A DNA stretch of 64,000 nucleotides from Amblyomma americanum (lineage: Eukaryota; Arthropoda; Arachnida; Ixodida; Ixodidae), in assembly GCF_052857255.1 (NCBI RefSeq), contig NC_135500.1, positions 50,556,272-50,620,271 on the forward strand, given 5' to 3'. Below the pieces are notes generated by a model. The model searched no databases and was not told the origin of the DNA. It was given only the letters and a program-made list of their open reading frames with translations. Numbering within the stretch: position 1 is the stretch's first letter; the number at the start of each line of letters is the position of its first letter. Shown one piece after another: positions 11,966 through 23,792 of this stretch. The position numbers were made by a program, and so were the translations under genes.

Positions 11966-12937
11966 TATCTTGCACATTGCATGTGTCTTACTGTAATATG
12001 GTGTCCACCACCGATATTTACTCTCTACCTCTATGTTCGTCCCCTGCCCCTTTGTGGAATAACAGGTGAAGGAACTTTTCCTTATCCGACCTCTCCACCT
12101 TTTCTGGCATATATCTTTCTCTCTTACTTGGAAGCTTGCTGTACTGTACTTGATCAGGCATCTAAAGGAGCTGCTTGATTTTATGGTAGGTGCATAACTG
12201 TTATTCTACAATGAAGAAACTTCAAGACGCTGCCCGACTCGTGTTGCTTGTGTGGACAGCAAGGGAGGTGAGGCGGCCTGTAAGTGCTCAAGAAAATAAT
12301 TTAGCCCCACCTCACAGAATGTTGTGCTTACTAGCATCGCACATATAGTGTAGCTGCTTCTGTGTGGTGGTCGTGAGTGTTACGCATTCACTTGAACAAG
12401 TAGAAAAGATTTATGCCTTTCTAGGAAGGGAAAAACAAGCAAAATTGCTGACAGCATTTTGTAATTTTTATGAAGTAATATATGTGCCACTTACATCACC
12501 AAAGTGCATGCGTGCAGGCTTGCGAAGCAAAATATGATTACATCACTGAATTTTGTGAGGGTGCGCTCTATTCAATTCATGTTGTGTGTGTGTGGGGGGG
12601 GATGGGGGAAGTTGTCGCTTTGTTTTATGTTGTTTGTTATTAATGCCAGAAAAGAATCTTTTTTCTGCGGCTTTGCATATTTAAGTTGATAATAAGGGAT
12701 GCGCACTCGGTGTGTTCTCCTTGACGAGATTTACTCCGATATTCCGCGCTTTGCAGTTTCGTTTCGTGCGCGGGTGCATGCAAACATGACTAACAACAGA
12801 GTCTGGTGCAACGCGTTGCCTAAAATGTGCACATCGGCTTGCCTTGCCAAGCATGCATTTCAGCACTAAACACATCTTGGAGGCCTTCCAAGCGCACACA
12901 GATACAACTCCGCTGCACCACGCTCTCTGTTAAAGCC

Positions 12938-14992
12938 TATGGACCTCCTGCATGTTTGTAAACAAACGAGGTGGCGCTGCAGTCGCTAGCGAGCTCGTGG
13001 TAGGCAAAAGGTCGGGGAGTGGCGTCGCGGATATGTGTTGTGCGCGGGTTTTCAAGGCCTGTAGGCGCGTTTCCAGTTTCTGCGAATCACAGCAATGGTC
13101 GATGCTTCCAACTTAGTAATTTGTCGAAGTACACGAGCTCGCGTTGTCCACGTGCGGCCTATAAAGAGAAATAGTTTGCCACTGTGTATTGTATATTTGG
13201 TTAGTAGTAAACATGTAGAAAGCGTTCCTGCCGTTTATTTATGCGCTAGGCATTGAATAAAACAAGTTTTGACACTCTGCACTAGCCGGAATGATTTTAC
13301 TTCGGGACACTAGTGAGGGGAAGTGCTGGCGTTGTTTCGCCGGAGCAGACATGCGCTCATCGTCTGCTGACATACGTACGTGTCGCGCTGCGCGAAAAGT
13401 GGGGACAGAGTCGTGTCCCCGATCTCCTGTCTCGCTTAGCGCTGTTTTTAGCCGCATGACCACGCACCAGCCAGGCCGACTTGTCCTCTTGTTAAGCTGG
13501 TCGATTTGGTGAAAATTTTTGATTTCTAGAATTATTTCCTTTCCTAGCCCTGAAGTCTAGTTTCGTGACGAAAAATTATAGCAAAATATTGAGTACAAAT
13601 TTATAAATTACGCTTTTTAGAAGTGTGGTCGTCAAAAATTGTGAGGTAATTTCTTTGATTTCAGTGCCGCATTTCTTTGACCAAAGCGAAAGCGAAGATG
13701 CCATAAACGAGGGAATAAACTTTAAGGCTCGTTTTCTGACCTCTCACATTTTCTGCGACTGGATCACTCACGTTCGTAATTCGCATGAAAATCAAATGAT
13801 TCCATTTGTCGCAAACTATTCCTGAGACGTTGAGGAGCGTAATAAATCTCTCGATTTTTTTCCCTACACGTGCAGTATTGTGTTAGTTATTTTTTGTAAG
13901 AAACGTTTTCATGTAACTATGCATGCATAAGTACTGATCATATAGAAAAAGAACTAATCGCGTCATCATACAGAACAGGGCTTTATGCACATGCTGGCAT
14001 AAAAAAAAAACTGCGCACTATCTACTCAATTAGAGACCTAGCTTAGGGGGACTTGACGACGGTGTTAATTATAATTACCCAGAACTGCGCCAGGTATAGC
14101 TATAAATAAAAGGAATGACTGAAACTAGCGTAGGAATTTCATATTTACACCAAGTTTAGTTACAACGAAAACACTTTTCATGCCGCGTCCCCTCTCAATC
14201 TCGCCACGTGTCTGTTAGTAGCACGCCTGCGGCTGCTTCTTTCCAAACAAGCTTCGCGATCATGTATTACCTCATGAAACATGACACATGCATGATGCAA
14301 TGAAAAAGCATATGGCGTTTAGCACACTTAAGGTACGCTATTCTAAGCACACCAACGCGACCGCGCAAGATTGACACAACTTACCAGACTTCTTTCTACT
14401 CGAATGAAATAATTACGTCGTCATATCAAGAAACAGTTTCAAGTAACTATTAAATGTCACAAAACGCGCCATTTAAACATGGTGTGCTATTAACAAAAAA
14501 AACGCATTCCTTGGGGGCGAGTGAACCTGTCGGCGCCCCGTGCATTCCGGCTCAAGGTGATAAGTACGTGTGCAGCTACATGTCTTTTTTTTCCTTGAGC
14601 AATTATCAGCCTACTATCCTGAAGTTCAGGTGAATGAACGCAGTAACTTGCATGCATTAAGTGCATTGAGTGGCAGTGCCTATCGACTCCCAGACTTCGC
14701 GCTTTACTACCGTGGCCCAATGCCTGTTAGCCAGTTTCCAAATGCGGCATTTATGCGCGAGAAACCTATCGAGGCTAATTTAATATTTTTTATGCTACTA
14801 CGCGGATCCAGCAGTGACGCAGCTGGTCAATATATGCTGCTTCTGCAGTGCACAAGCTTGAAGCAGCCGCCGGTAACTGCGGCAGCTGCGGTAGGCACGG
14901 GGAAGCGGAACCTGTTTTGCCTACCATGCGAAAGTCGCTGCTAACATCAGCGCCACCGCATCTTCGTGACGTCGCGGGGTGAAGGAGGTCCA
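12938..14992. mobile_element. TIR element without a transposase, inserted in the left arm only
   Basis: This roughly 2,055-bp segment is absent from the right arm. Its ends are inverted repeats: TATGGACCTCC at 12938 and GGAGGTCCATA ending at 14992. Similarity continues inward for about 80 bp (AGGTGGCGCTG and GGTAGGCAAAA occur at matching distances on the two sides). TA at both ends suggests a TA target duplication, as in Tc1/mariner-like MITEs. The interior is AT-rich and has no long open frame, so it is non-autonomous. Confidence 0.7.
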
Positions 14993-15541
14993 TACGTAGC
15001 GATTAAAAGCTTTAGCACCTTTGCTGACCTGACGGTAGCTGACGCGGCGCCTAGGAAACAGTGGGTTTCCGCAGAGTTCACAACGCTAAGTATGCGAGCG
15101 TTGTACTCGGACAGGGACTACTGGCCTGCGCGTATTTAGGCGCCGTTTCGGGCGCCTTTTAAGCAGTGGCGGCACCACTCTAAAAATATAGCTCTCGTTG
15201 CTTCCTTTCCTGGCCCGGACGAGATGACTTTTCCCCCCGAAAACTGCCTTAGTTCCTGCATTCAACTGTGGCTGGTAAGCGAATGTGCGAAGCTGTCGTC
15301 GACCGTTATGAGGAGCAATGCCACAAAGGCATCATGCCGGCCAAAGCTTTCACTTTCCGCTCCCATTCGGCACGTACGCCATTACGAATACCATGGCCCC
15401 GTTCCTGATGTTCGCCAGCTTCTCTGCGCAACAGTACGCACGCGTGTGACGCCGCTCGTGACTCGCGGGTACGCCATCAGTTCACCTCGACTGCAAAGTC
15501 GTCTGGGCTGCGCCCTCGCTCGCACCGCCGCATCGAACTCA

Positions 15542-15909
15542 ATTCTCGACATTTCGCCATTTTGTTCAAATTGTGACGTTGGCGTGACGTAACCATCAAG
15601 GCGGTGCCAGGTTACGTACCCACAGAATCTGATTACGTGAAGAGAGAAAAAAAGTAAAAACTGATCTAGAAATAAATACCGTCGTCTGCTACTATTGGCG
15701 CCAAGTACGGAACAGAACGCCGCTTCGGGAGCTTGCGCTGAGCCTCTGCGTTGCAATCTTCGGTGCATACGCATCGAGGGGCAGTGCGAAGGAGTGAAAT
15801 ATGTTGCGGCCTCTTGAGTATCATGTCGGATGTCCGGCAGCAGCTAAGGGCAGACCGACTTAGGCTACTCAGTGCGAAAGACTCGCACGTCGGTTGTCAA
15901 AGGATTCAT
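15542..15909. other. Spacer at the centre of the inverted repeat
   Basis: About 370 bp of single-copy sequence separate the two arms. If transcribed through, it would be the loop of a hairpin with arms of about 7 kb. I see no gene in it. Confidence 0.7.
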
Positions 15910-17449
15910 CGAGTTCGATGCGGCGGTGCGAGCGAGGGCGCAGCCTAGACGACTTTTCAGTCGAGGTGAACTGATGGCGTACCCGCGAGTCACGAGCGGC
16001 GCCACACGCGTGCGTACTGTTGCCCAGAGATGCTGGCGAACATCAGGAACGGGGCCAGGGTATTCGTAATGGCGTACGTGCCGAATGGGAGCGGAAAGTG
16101 AAAGCTTTGGCCGGCATGATGCCTTTGTGGCATTGCTCCTTATAACGATCGACGACAGCTTCGCACATTTGCTTACCAGCCACAGTTGAATGCAGGAACT
16201 GAGACTAAGGCAGTTTTCTGAGGGAAAAGTCATCTCGTCCAGGCCAGGAAAGGAAGCAACGAGAGCTATATTTTTAGAGTGGTGCCGCCACTGCTGAAAA
16301 GGCGCCCGAAACGGCGCCTAAATACGCGCAGGCCAGCAGTCCCTGTCTGAGGACAACGCTCGCATACTTAGCGTAGTAAACTCTGCGGAAACCCACTGTT
16401 GCCTAGGCGCCGCGTCAGCTACCGTCAGGTCAGCAAAGGTGCTAAAGCTTTTAATCGCTACGTATCGGCTTTAACAGAGAGCGGGGTGCAGCGGAGTTGT
16501 ATCTGTGTGCGCTTGGAAGGCCTCCAAGATGTGTTTAGTGCTGAAATGCATGCTTGGCAAGGCAAGCCGATGTGCACATTTTAGGCAACGCGTTCGCGTT
16601 GCACCAGACTCTGTTGTTAGTCATGTTTGCATGCACCCGCGCACGAAACGAAACTGCAAAGCGCGGAATATCGGAGTAAATCTCGTCAAGGAGAACGCAC
16701 CGAGTGCGCATCCCTTATTATCAACTTAAATGTGCAAAGCCGGGGAAAAAAGATTCTTTTCTGGCATTAATAACAAACAACATAAAACAAAGCGAAAACT
16801 CCCCCCCCCCCCCCCCCCCCACACAACATAATTTGAATAGAGCGTATCCTCACAAAATTCAGTGATGTACTCATATTTTGCTTCGGAAGCCTGCACGCAT
16901 GCACTTTAGTGATGTAAGTGGCACATATATTACTTCACAAAAATTACAAATGCTGTCAGGAATTCTGCTTGTTTTTCCCTTCCTAGAAAGGCATAAATTT
17001 TTTCTACTTGTTCAAGTGAATGCGTAACACTCACGACCACCAAACAGAAGCAGCTACACTATATATGCGATGCAAGTAAGCACAACATTCTGTGAGGTGG
17101 GGCAAAATTATTTTCTTGAGCACTTACAGGCCGCCTCACCTCCCTTGCTGTCCATACAAGCAACACGAGTCAGGCAGCGTCTTGAAGTTTCTTCGTTGTA
17201 GAATAACAGTTATGCACCTACAATAAAATCAAGCAGCTTCATTAGATGCCTGATCAAGTACAGTACAGCAAGCTTCCAAGTAAGAGAGAAAGATATATGC
17301 CAGAAAAGGTGGAGAGGTCGGATAAGGAAAAGTTCCTTCACCTATTATTCCACAAAGGGGCAGGGGAGGAACATAGAGGTAGAGAGTAAATATCGGTGAC
17401 GACACCATATTACAGTAAGACACATGGAATGTGCAAGATACTTGCTTTA

Positions 17450-17664
17450 TTTGCTTTGTTTTATGGGGTTTATGATCCCAAAGCGACTCAAGCTATGAGA
17501 GATGCTGTAGTAGAGAGCTCTCGATAATTTCGACCCCCTCTGGTTCTTTGCCGTGAACTGGCATCGCACAGTACACGGGCCTCTACCGCTGCGGCCGGGA
17601 TTGAACCTGCGTCTTTAGGGTCAGCAGCCATCCACCATAACCACTGAGCCACCGCAGCAGCTTT
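17450..17664 (-). mobile_element. tRNA-derived SINE, second family (right arm)
   Basis: Mirror copy of the SINE at 11747-11965 with a few substitutions, including one in the A box region. Confidence 0.75.
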
Positions 17665-20600
17665 ATTTGTGTGATGCAAGAATCTTAATTAAAGTTCATG
17701 TATGCACACTCATTGCCTAGTACACGTTACACAAAGCCCGAACATGTGTTTTGGGGCCAAGCATTCCAGTTGGTCTTGCACGCAGTATTTAAAGAGACAA
17801 CTAAGCGGCACCATGAGCCGAAGAGCTGAAGGAGAACAAAAACATGACAGTAAACTTAGGAGCACTACAGACAAGGAGGAAATTAATTTATTTCCATACT
17901 CTGAAGGCCCGGAAGTATACAAAAGAAGAGTGGGGGAACACATAAAATTGGTAACCGCTTTTTTGAATTTAATACAGCCAAATATTGCAGCAATAGAGGC
18001 AGGAACATGGCAGGAAAAACAAAAGCGTAAGATTAAACAGAAAATAGGCAAGACATTCAATGTTGATGTCGCCCTCAGGACAACATATGGGAGGCACCAA
18101 TACAGACAGCGGTAGTGTTCTGGTTAGGGTACTATTAAGATAAATGTCTCCAGGATGCACAAAAAGCAATCTAGCCAGCGACGGTAGCCACTGGCTTTCG
18201 GTAGGTTTTTTAATGTGTGCACCGCATAGGATGTATTCATGATAATTAATAAACCACTGGAGATTGTTCAACACGAAATAAATTATCCTCACAGCACCAT
18301 ACAATACACAGCTAAAAGGAGAAGTCAGCAGTAGGAATTGCACCGATACGGTGCATGTAGACCCCTACGTGAAGACTTCACGCCACAGGGTTCACTTTTT
18401 AGCTGTGTAGTGGAGTATTCAAGGCACCCATCATTCTATAAACTTCTGCAAGGTGAGGAAAACCCTTGTTTTAGCCTTTCAAGGCCCTTTAAGCTTCAAG
18501 AATACTGAGTTTTGCACTTCGGGGATCAAAAGCAGACCATGTGGCCTGAAGACTTGACTACAACCCTGCAATTCATTACAATTGAAGACAGCTGGCACAC
18601 CATTAAAAACCAAAACAGAAATGCCAAATACAAAGCAGAACAAGCATTCCAATTTTTGATCTAGGCATTGTTTACAAACATACATACTGGAGCAGTTGCT
18701 ATGCTGTTGTATTCTGCCAGAAAAATATGTGCTGCAACCATAAAAAGCACCCTAATTAGAGGACGATGGATGCTAAATGGAATTGAAATGAATAAATCAG
18801 TGACAACTAAAGCAAACCACAAGAAAAATTATTTCGCAATGTACGCAGTTGTGTACAAAGTGCCCTAAAGGGTTGAATGCAATTTTCTCATGCATTTAGT
18901 CATTTGCATCTTTTTCTTGCCGAACATCAGCACAGCCACGCATGCACAGATAATTTTACACAGAGGTCGGATTAGACATTGGTGGCACTGACACAGTTAA
19001 TCGCAAGGGAAGGCCTGAGTACTGGGTAATGTAGACGATAAACTGGTGATCAGGATAGATGTAAGTGAAACTGGTGCATTTTATTGACTAAACAAATCAG
19101 CTGTAATACAAAGGCAGAGAAAACTGCAATATGTTAGTAGAAATTGAGTGCACTGGAAGATATATTGCACAAAATTTGAGCCCCCTGAAATATTAGCTTG
19201 TTTTAAAAAAATAAGTTTTGCTTCCAATTTTATTTTGAAGCTCAAGCAAAATTTCGGAGCAAGTCAGCTATAGAACAAACTTCTTTTCTGCAAAGTATCA
19301 CAACAAACACATTTGTTTTTGATACAAAAGAAAATTTCATGACTGCTGCATGACATGTGATGGCAATGACAGTAATGAGCCGATTGCTGCTGCCACACAG
19401 CACAAGTGGTAAAATCCTGCACACATCAGGGTCACAGAGGCAGATTTCTCCGGTAACAAGACAAGTTGCAATGTGTGAAAGAAGTGTGATGTGGTATATG
19501 TGCACATTGATAATGCCCATTTCACAAAGTGCCACATCCAGTAGATTCCTGTGTTGAATCAAAAAACAGCAATGCGTCCATTGATGCCCCAGTTTTACCA
19601 AAGAAACATAGGTTGAATAGATTGTCTGGAATTTTTGTCAAATTCACCTTACAGCATTAGCAGCAACCAAGAAGCAAAGTGCCAGCAACAAGGTTGGTAA
19701 AAGCAGGACCTTACACAGTGAAACTGGTCGAACTAGCAGACAGCTGCCTTGTCTCTCATTCATACAAGCTTGGCAGATGGCAAACATGAAAGAGTTGCCT
19801 CACTTTTTGCTCAGAGGAAAACTAGTGGATTGCTGTATCACTACACATGGCATTTAAAAGCAACAGTAGAAAACAGGCACAGAGGCAAAGAAATGTCAGG
19901 AGACAAAGCTTGCTTTGCTCTGTGAGCACACACAGATGACACATTAGGGACCTCCTATCGGACGAACAGTTGCCTACAAAATCAGACTGCGCCCTGAGCA
20001 AGATGTGATAAATGACTGCATACACATCCCTATGTTTTGTGCATGTCAAGAAATTTCAGTGAAGCAGTAATCACGTCATGGAGCACAAACTTTTAACAGA
20101 AATCAAAGAGAAGTACTGGTTCGAAGCTCTGCTGGCAGGAGAAAAACATTTTGGTGACTTCCCCTGTTTCACTGCACTAAAGCACAAACATGCACATTCT
20201 GCTTAAAGAGAGCACACAGCAATGCAGTACATTAAGAATTAGCAACTGTTCAGTAGCGTTAAAGCATGTGTTCAAGCACACATCCGGTCAATTTGCAGAT
20301 GGTAGGAGAAAAGTTTCTTTTACGCTTCCTGTCACGTGAAGAACTGCAGCACTAGAGAAAAGCCTAGTCTACACATCAAACACACCTGTCATTACACACT
20401 CTAGTGACAAACTGAAAGCAAAATTTGGTCCTGTTTAAAGAGCAACACAAAAATCACAGACTTGAACAGCTTTCTTGCTGTGTGCAATGAAACTTGAAGC
20501 ACAAAAAATGTTTACATAGACTGATCATAGCATGACTACAGGTGAAAACTATGGCAGTGAGTCCTGCAGCTAAGTGCGGATGCATGCAATGTGTCGCACA

Positions 20601-21574
20601 GTGCAAGTTGTGATCGCCTTTGAAAAGAATCCTGTTCCATATGTACAGCACTTGACACCTGCGAAGACATCCAATGCAACCCTTCCAAAGAATGATTCTT
20701 TGCTTGAGAAGCACTCTAGCTGAGAGGTGAACGATGTTGAACCTTGCAGCAGCATTCCTCAGCACATGACTTCCTAGGATAGCAGTGATGCATCGAAGAG
20801 GCACATTATACACGTCACCTGGAAGGCAATCAACACTGTCTTTAGTGCGTGAGCTTGAGTGCAATGCAAGTTTCATACACACAAGAGAAAAGACTTTCAA
20901 ATACGAGACATTAAACTAAACTTTCATGTATGACTGTAACTACTACTCAAATAAACTGCTTTTGTAACAGTTATATTTTATTGGTCATCTCTATCAAAAT
21001 GATGGAGGAAGTAAAACAAAACTGTGAAAACAGCTTGACTACAGCCAGACTGATGGGTATACATAATTACTGCATATTTATTTTTATTGTGTTGCAGTAA
21101 AGGCAACTGCTACAAGGCACATTGTAGGGGAAGTCCAAGGTTAACTTTACCTCAGAATATTTAACTGCACTAAAATCTCACTACACGAATGCTTTTGCAA
21201 CTGCATTTATCAAAATGCAGATGCCAAGCCATTGCGTTTGTGTGCAATGAAAGAAAACCATAGACATGCAGACGCCCTACGAGTCACCCACATCCGCATA
21301 CTGTAGTAATCTGAAAACTCGTTGTGCGTTTTACTTTACAGACAAGACTATTTTGAAATGCTGTTTTTATTTGCGCAAGGCTTCCTCGCTTAATAGGCTA
21401 CAAATAAATGTGCCATGAGATTCATAGCTGTTTGCATGCGACCAAAAAAGGGTAGGAACATAAGGGACTTGTTATTACACACCCGAAGAAAGCCACCAGC
21501 CATCAATATGAATAACCTTGCATGCAGCCATCTTAAGAAAGTCAACAGCAATTTTTCGTTGCTGTTTCCCTTAC

Positions 21575-22197
21575 CTCATCGATGCTCGAGACGATGTACC
21601 GGGCACATGTACGCTGCCTTGCTGACACCGCTGTCTTCAGAAACTGCCCTTATGCACACAGACACTGATGCACACAGATGATGCACTGATGAGCAGTCCC
21701 GCCGAGAAGCCGAACACATTCTGGAAGCATGTTGCTCAGCCGGCAGACAACCTTTTGTGCCACCCGCTCATCACTCACGCAGTTGAATATCAGGTCAGCG
21801 ACAGCGTGTGAATAGAGGCAAACACTGAACTAATTGGTGTCCAGACGTTCACAGCTACCGATCGCGCCTTGAAACACAGGATCAGAGTAACGGCCGGAGC
21901 ACCTACAATACCATGTTTAAGGCAGACCAGTGTGCTCACGCGCTGCCTCTTGCCGCAAATCTTCTTGCACAGCCACCACACCATATATCGCTGGCCAGGC
22001 AGTCACACTCACGAACCGGGCAGTCCTTCTAAAACACTGAGGCGCACTCACGAATGCTTCGCTTCTCACAGCCCGTGACAACAAACGGCAGCTACGGACG
22101 CCGCCATATCCTCGCTGTAGCAACCGCGACCGCGCGGACCGATAATCTCTCAGCATGAGAGAAGCGTTTGAAACGGGAGCGCAGCTAGAGTTCTCAC
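21575..22197 (-). other. Candidate first exon, probably non-coding (right arm)
   Basis: Mirror copy of 7200-7822 on the minus strand, with the donor preserved (exon end 21575). The two candidate transcription units converge on the centre of the palindrome. Confidence 0.3.
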
Positions 22198-22514
22198 GCG
22201 GGTGTAAAATTACGCTCTGACAATTAAGGCTCTAAAAGGCTGCTTTATTAAGAGGTACCATTATAACGCCGTTTCAATGCTTCTACATTCAAAACAACCA
22301 TATTTCTGAACAGTTTATTACTTCAAATAAGCGCCTACCAATTTACGGTGAGCTAACAGCCGTATAAATCAGTGTGGTCATAATTCGTATGTCCACCATA
22401 ATTCGACCATCTTGCGGCCGTCTCAAATTATGGCGGCCAAATGGGGCATTTTTCATCAATGGCAGCATTTCCTTTGCTTCACTAAACGTCATTTTGACCT
22501 CACTGAATTATGCT

Positions 22515-22862
22515 GCGTATCACGTGAATCACGTGACATTCCTCCAGCCAATCACATTCTAGGAAGCAACCCTCACAGTACGAACTTTTTTTTCTCAAAA
22601 TTGCTAAAACGAGCCAAGTGTTTTCTTCCATGCCAGCTGTAGCTTCGTTTTTCCTCCACAGACATTTAAATTTACCAACCCGGCACAAAATATAACTGTG
22701 CTAAAAATCAGTCTTCAAGTACACGTCATTTTGACGTCACGGCAGAAAGCTATTTCGATGCCTGATAGTTTCGCGCCACAAATTTAAAACTCGTGACTTG
22801 CACGTGATCGCCCAATAAGCCAATCAGAGAGACAATATGGCAGCGAACGGCGGCCATGGGCC
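22515..22862 (-). promoter_or_regulatory. TATA-less promoter-like end of the right arm
   Basis: Mirror image of the left-arm cluster, with its motifs kept: CACGTG at 22521-22526 and 22530-22535, CCAAT (AGCCAATCAC), the CRE TGACGTCA and the E2F-like TTTCGCGCC. Conservation of the sites in both arms fits either function or simply recent duplication. Confidence 0.4.
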
Positions 22863-22871
22863 ATGCGTGTC

Positions 22872-22982
22872 GAGAATAGGGACCCTGGTCGTGGCTCGTG
22901 CAGCCACGGCTGGCAGTTCTGCTCTGGTGTCGGCTCGTAGCTGTGGTTTTGTTTCCTTCGCTCCTGAGGCGTTAAGCCTACA
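22872..22982 (+). repeat. gypsy-1 5' LTR, truncated
   Basis: Matches the last ~110 bp of the 3' LTR (CCTGGTCGTGGCTCGTGCAG to GTTAAGCCTACA). A primer-binding site starting TGGTGACC follows at 22984. Confidence 0.8.
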
Positions 22983-23002
22983 TTGGTGACCAAGGACGAG
23001 CA

Positions 23003-23792
23003 ATGACCGATCCCGCAACATCCACGCAGCAGGATTCGCGTCCGCAGGACGTCTCTTCGCTGCAGGTTCGCCTTCCACCTTTCTGGCCCCAGAACCCGCA
23101 AGTTTGGTTCCACCAGGTCGAGGCGCAATTTTGCCTAGCCCGCATCACGTCGGAGACGACGCTCTACTACCATGTTGCCTCAAGCCTGCCTCCTGACGTT
23201 TCCGGTGAGCTCTCCGACGTTCTCTCCGCCCCCATGGGTGCCACACAATATCAGCACCTGAAAACCAAGGTGCTGGAGAGATTTATGCCGTCGGACCGCA
23301 CCCGCCTCCAGCACCTCCTTACCGGGGAAGACCTTGGCGACCGGCGCCCCTCCCAGCTTCTCGGGGAGCGCGACATCCCCAACCACTCAGCGTTGCTTCG
23401 AGAGCTTTTCCTCCAACGCCTTCCCCAGCCCATCCGCCTCGTCCTTGTGGCGGCCGGTGACGTCACCCTCGACCGCCTGGCTGAGCTCGCAGCTAGATAA
23501 CGTTCATGAGGACACCTCCCCGTCCGTCCCTGCTGTTTTGCCGCCAAGAGACCCAGCGATTTCGCGCCTTGAGGCCCGTCTCGAGGAGCTTGCCGCCTCA
23601 GTCGCCGCACTCCGGAGCCGACCTCTGGAGACCCGTCCGTCTCGTCTTGATCATCGCGCTCTTTCGCGCTCACGTCAAGCTCGGAGTCCCAGCCCTACAT
23701 CTCTCTGCTGGTACCACAGGCGTTTTCGCCACCGGGCCACGAAGTGTACACCGCCCTGTTCGTGGCCGGGAAACGCCCGCCGGGATCACTAA
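23003..23792 (+). pseudogene. gypsy-1 gag, frameshifted
   Basis: Starts at ATG 23003 (MTDPATSTQQ). The capsid-like region includes FWPQNPQVWFHQVEAQF and FMPSDRTRLQHLL. The frame ends at TAA 23498-23500, but the protein continues one frame over (DNVHEDTSPS onward), consistent with a single extra A around 23493 (GCTAGATAAC for GCTGATAAC). The C-terminus has a variant zinc knuckle (CWYHRRF, then ATKCTPPC) and ends at TAA 23790-23792. Gag forms the virus-like particle. The frameshift disables this copy. Confidence 0.85.
23768..23774 (+). promoter_or_regulatory. gypsy-1 -1 frameshift heptamer GGGAAAC
   Basis: GGGAAAC lies in the gag frame as G GGA AAC (Pro-Gly-Asn), 15 bases before the gag stop codon. 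Sliding back one base gives GGG AAA CGC, the pol frame, which stays open for about 990 codons. A short, imperfect GC stem is possible just downstream (GCC-rich at 23775 against GGTGGCG near 23795). The heptamer fits the known X XXY YYZ rule. Confidence 0.7.

Larger units (their letters stand above)
6536..15541 (+). repeat. Left arm of a large inverted repeat
   Basis: This arm is the reverse complement of 15910-22869. Long stretches match exactly; for example 9810-10169 and 19242-19601 translate to the same 119 residues on opposite strands. Without the inserted 12938-14992 segment the arm is about 6,950 bp, against 6,960 bp for the right arm. The arms differ by scattered substitutions and small indels, for instance a 6-bp addition near 16591, so they are not strict copies of one read. 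From 7823 to 11746 I find no coding sequence beyond chance open frames. Confidence 0.9.
15910..22869 (-). repeat. Right arm of the large inverted repeat
   Basis: Mirror copy of 6536-12937 plus 14993-15541. It lacks the TIR element of the left arm; the uninterrupted site is at about 16461-16470. Its outer end (22862-22869) is joined directly to a truncated gypsy LTR. A run of 20 C (16801-16820) replaces a GT/G-rich tract of the left arm. No protein-coding gene is recognised between 16470 and 21575. Confidence 0.9.

Noticed and set aside
12681..12899. Cys-rich minus-strand frame in the palindrome arm (mirror 16505-16729) as a THAP finger
   Set aside because: Cys spacing, the conserved Trp and the AVPxxF motif do not fit the THAP pattern that is clear at 47112-47261, and the frame differs between arms by a 6-bp indel.
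15224..15592. 122-residue frame near the palindrome centre as a gene
   Set aside because: The mirror copy diverges at its C-terminus and differs by indels and several residues. No family is recognised, and GC-rich sequence easily gives such frames.
16801..16820. Run of 20 C as a functional element
   Set aside because: The left arm has a GT/G-rich tract at the same place; it is a length-variable simple repeat and prone to sequencing error.
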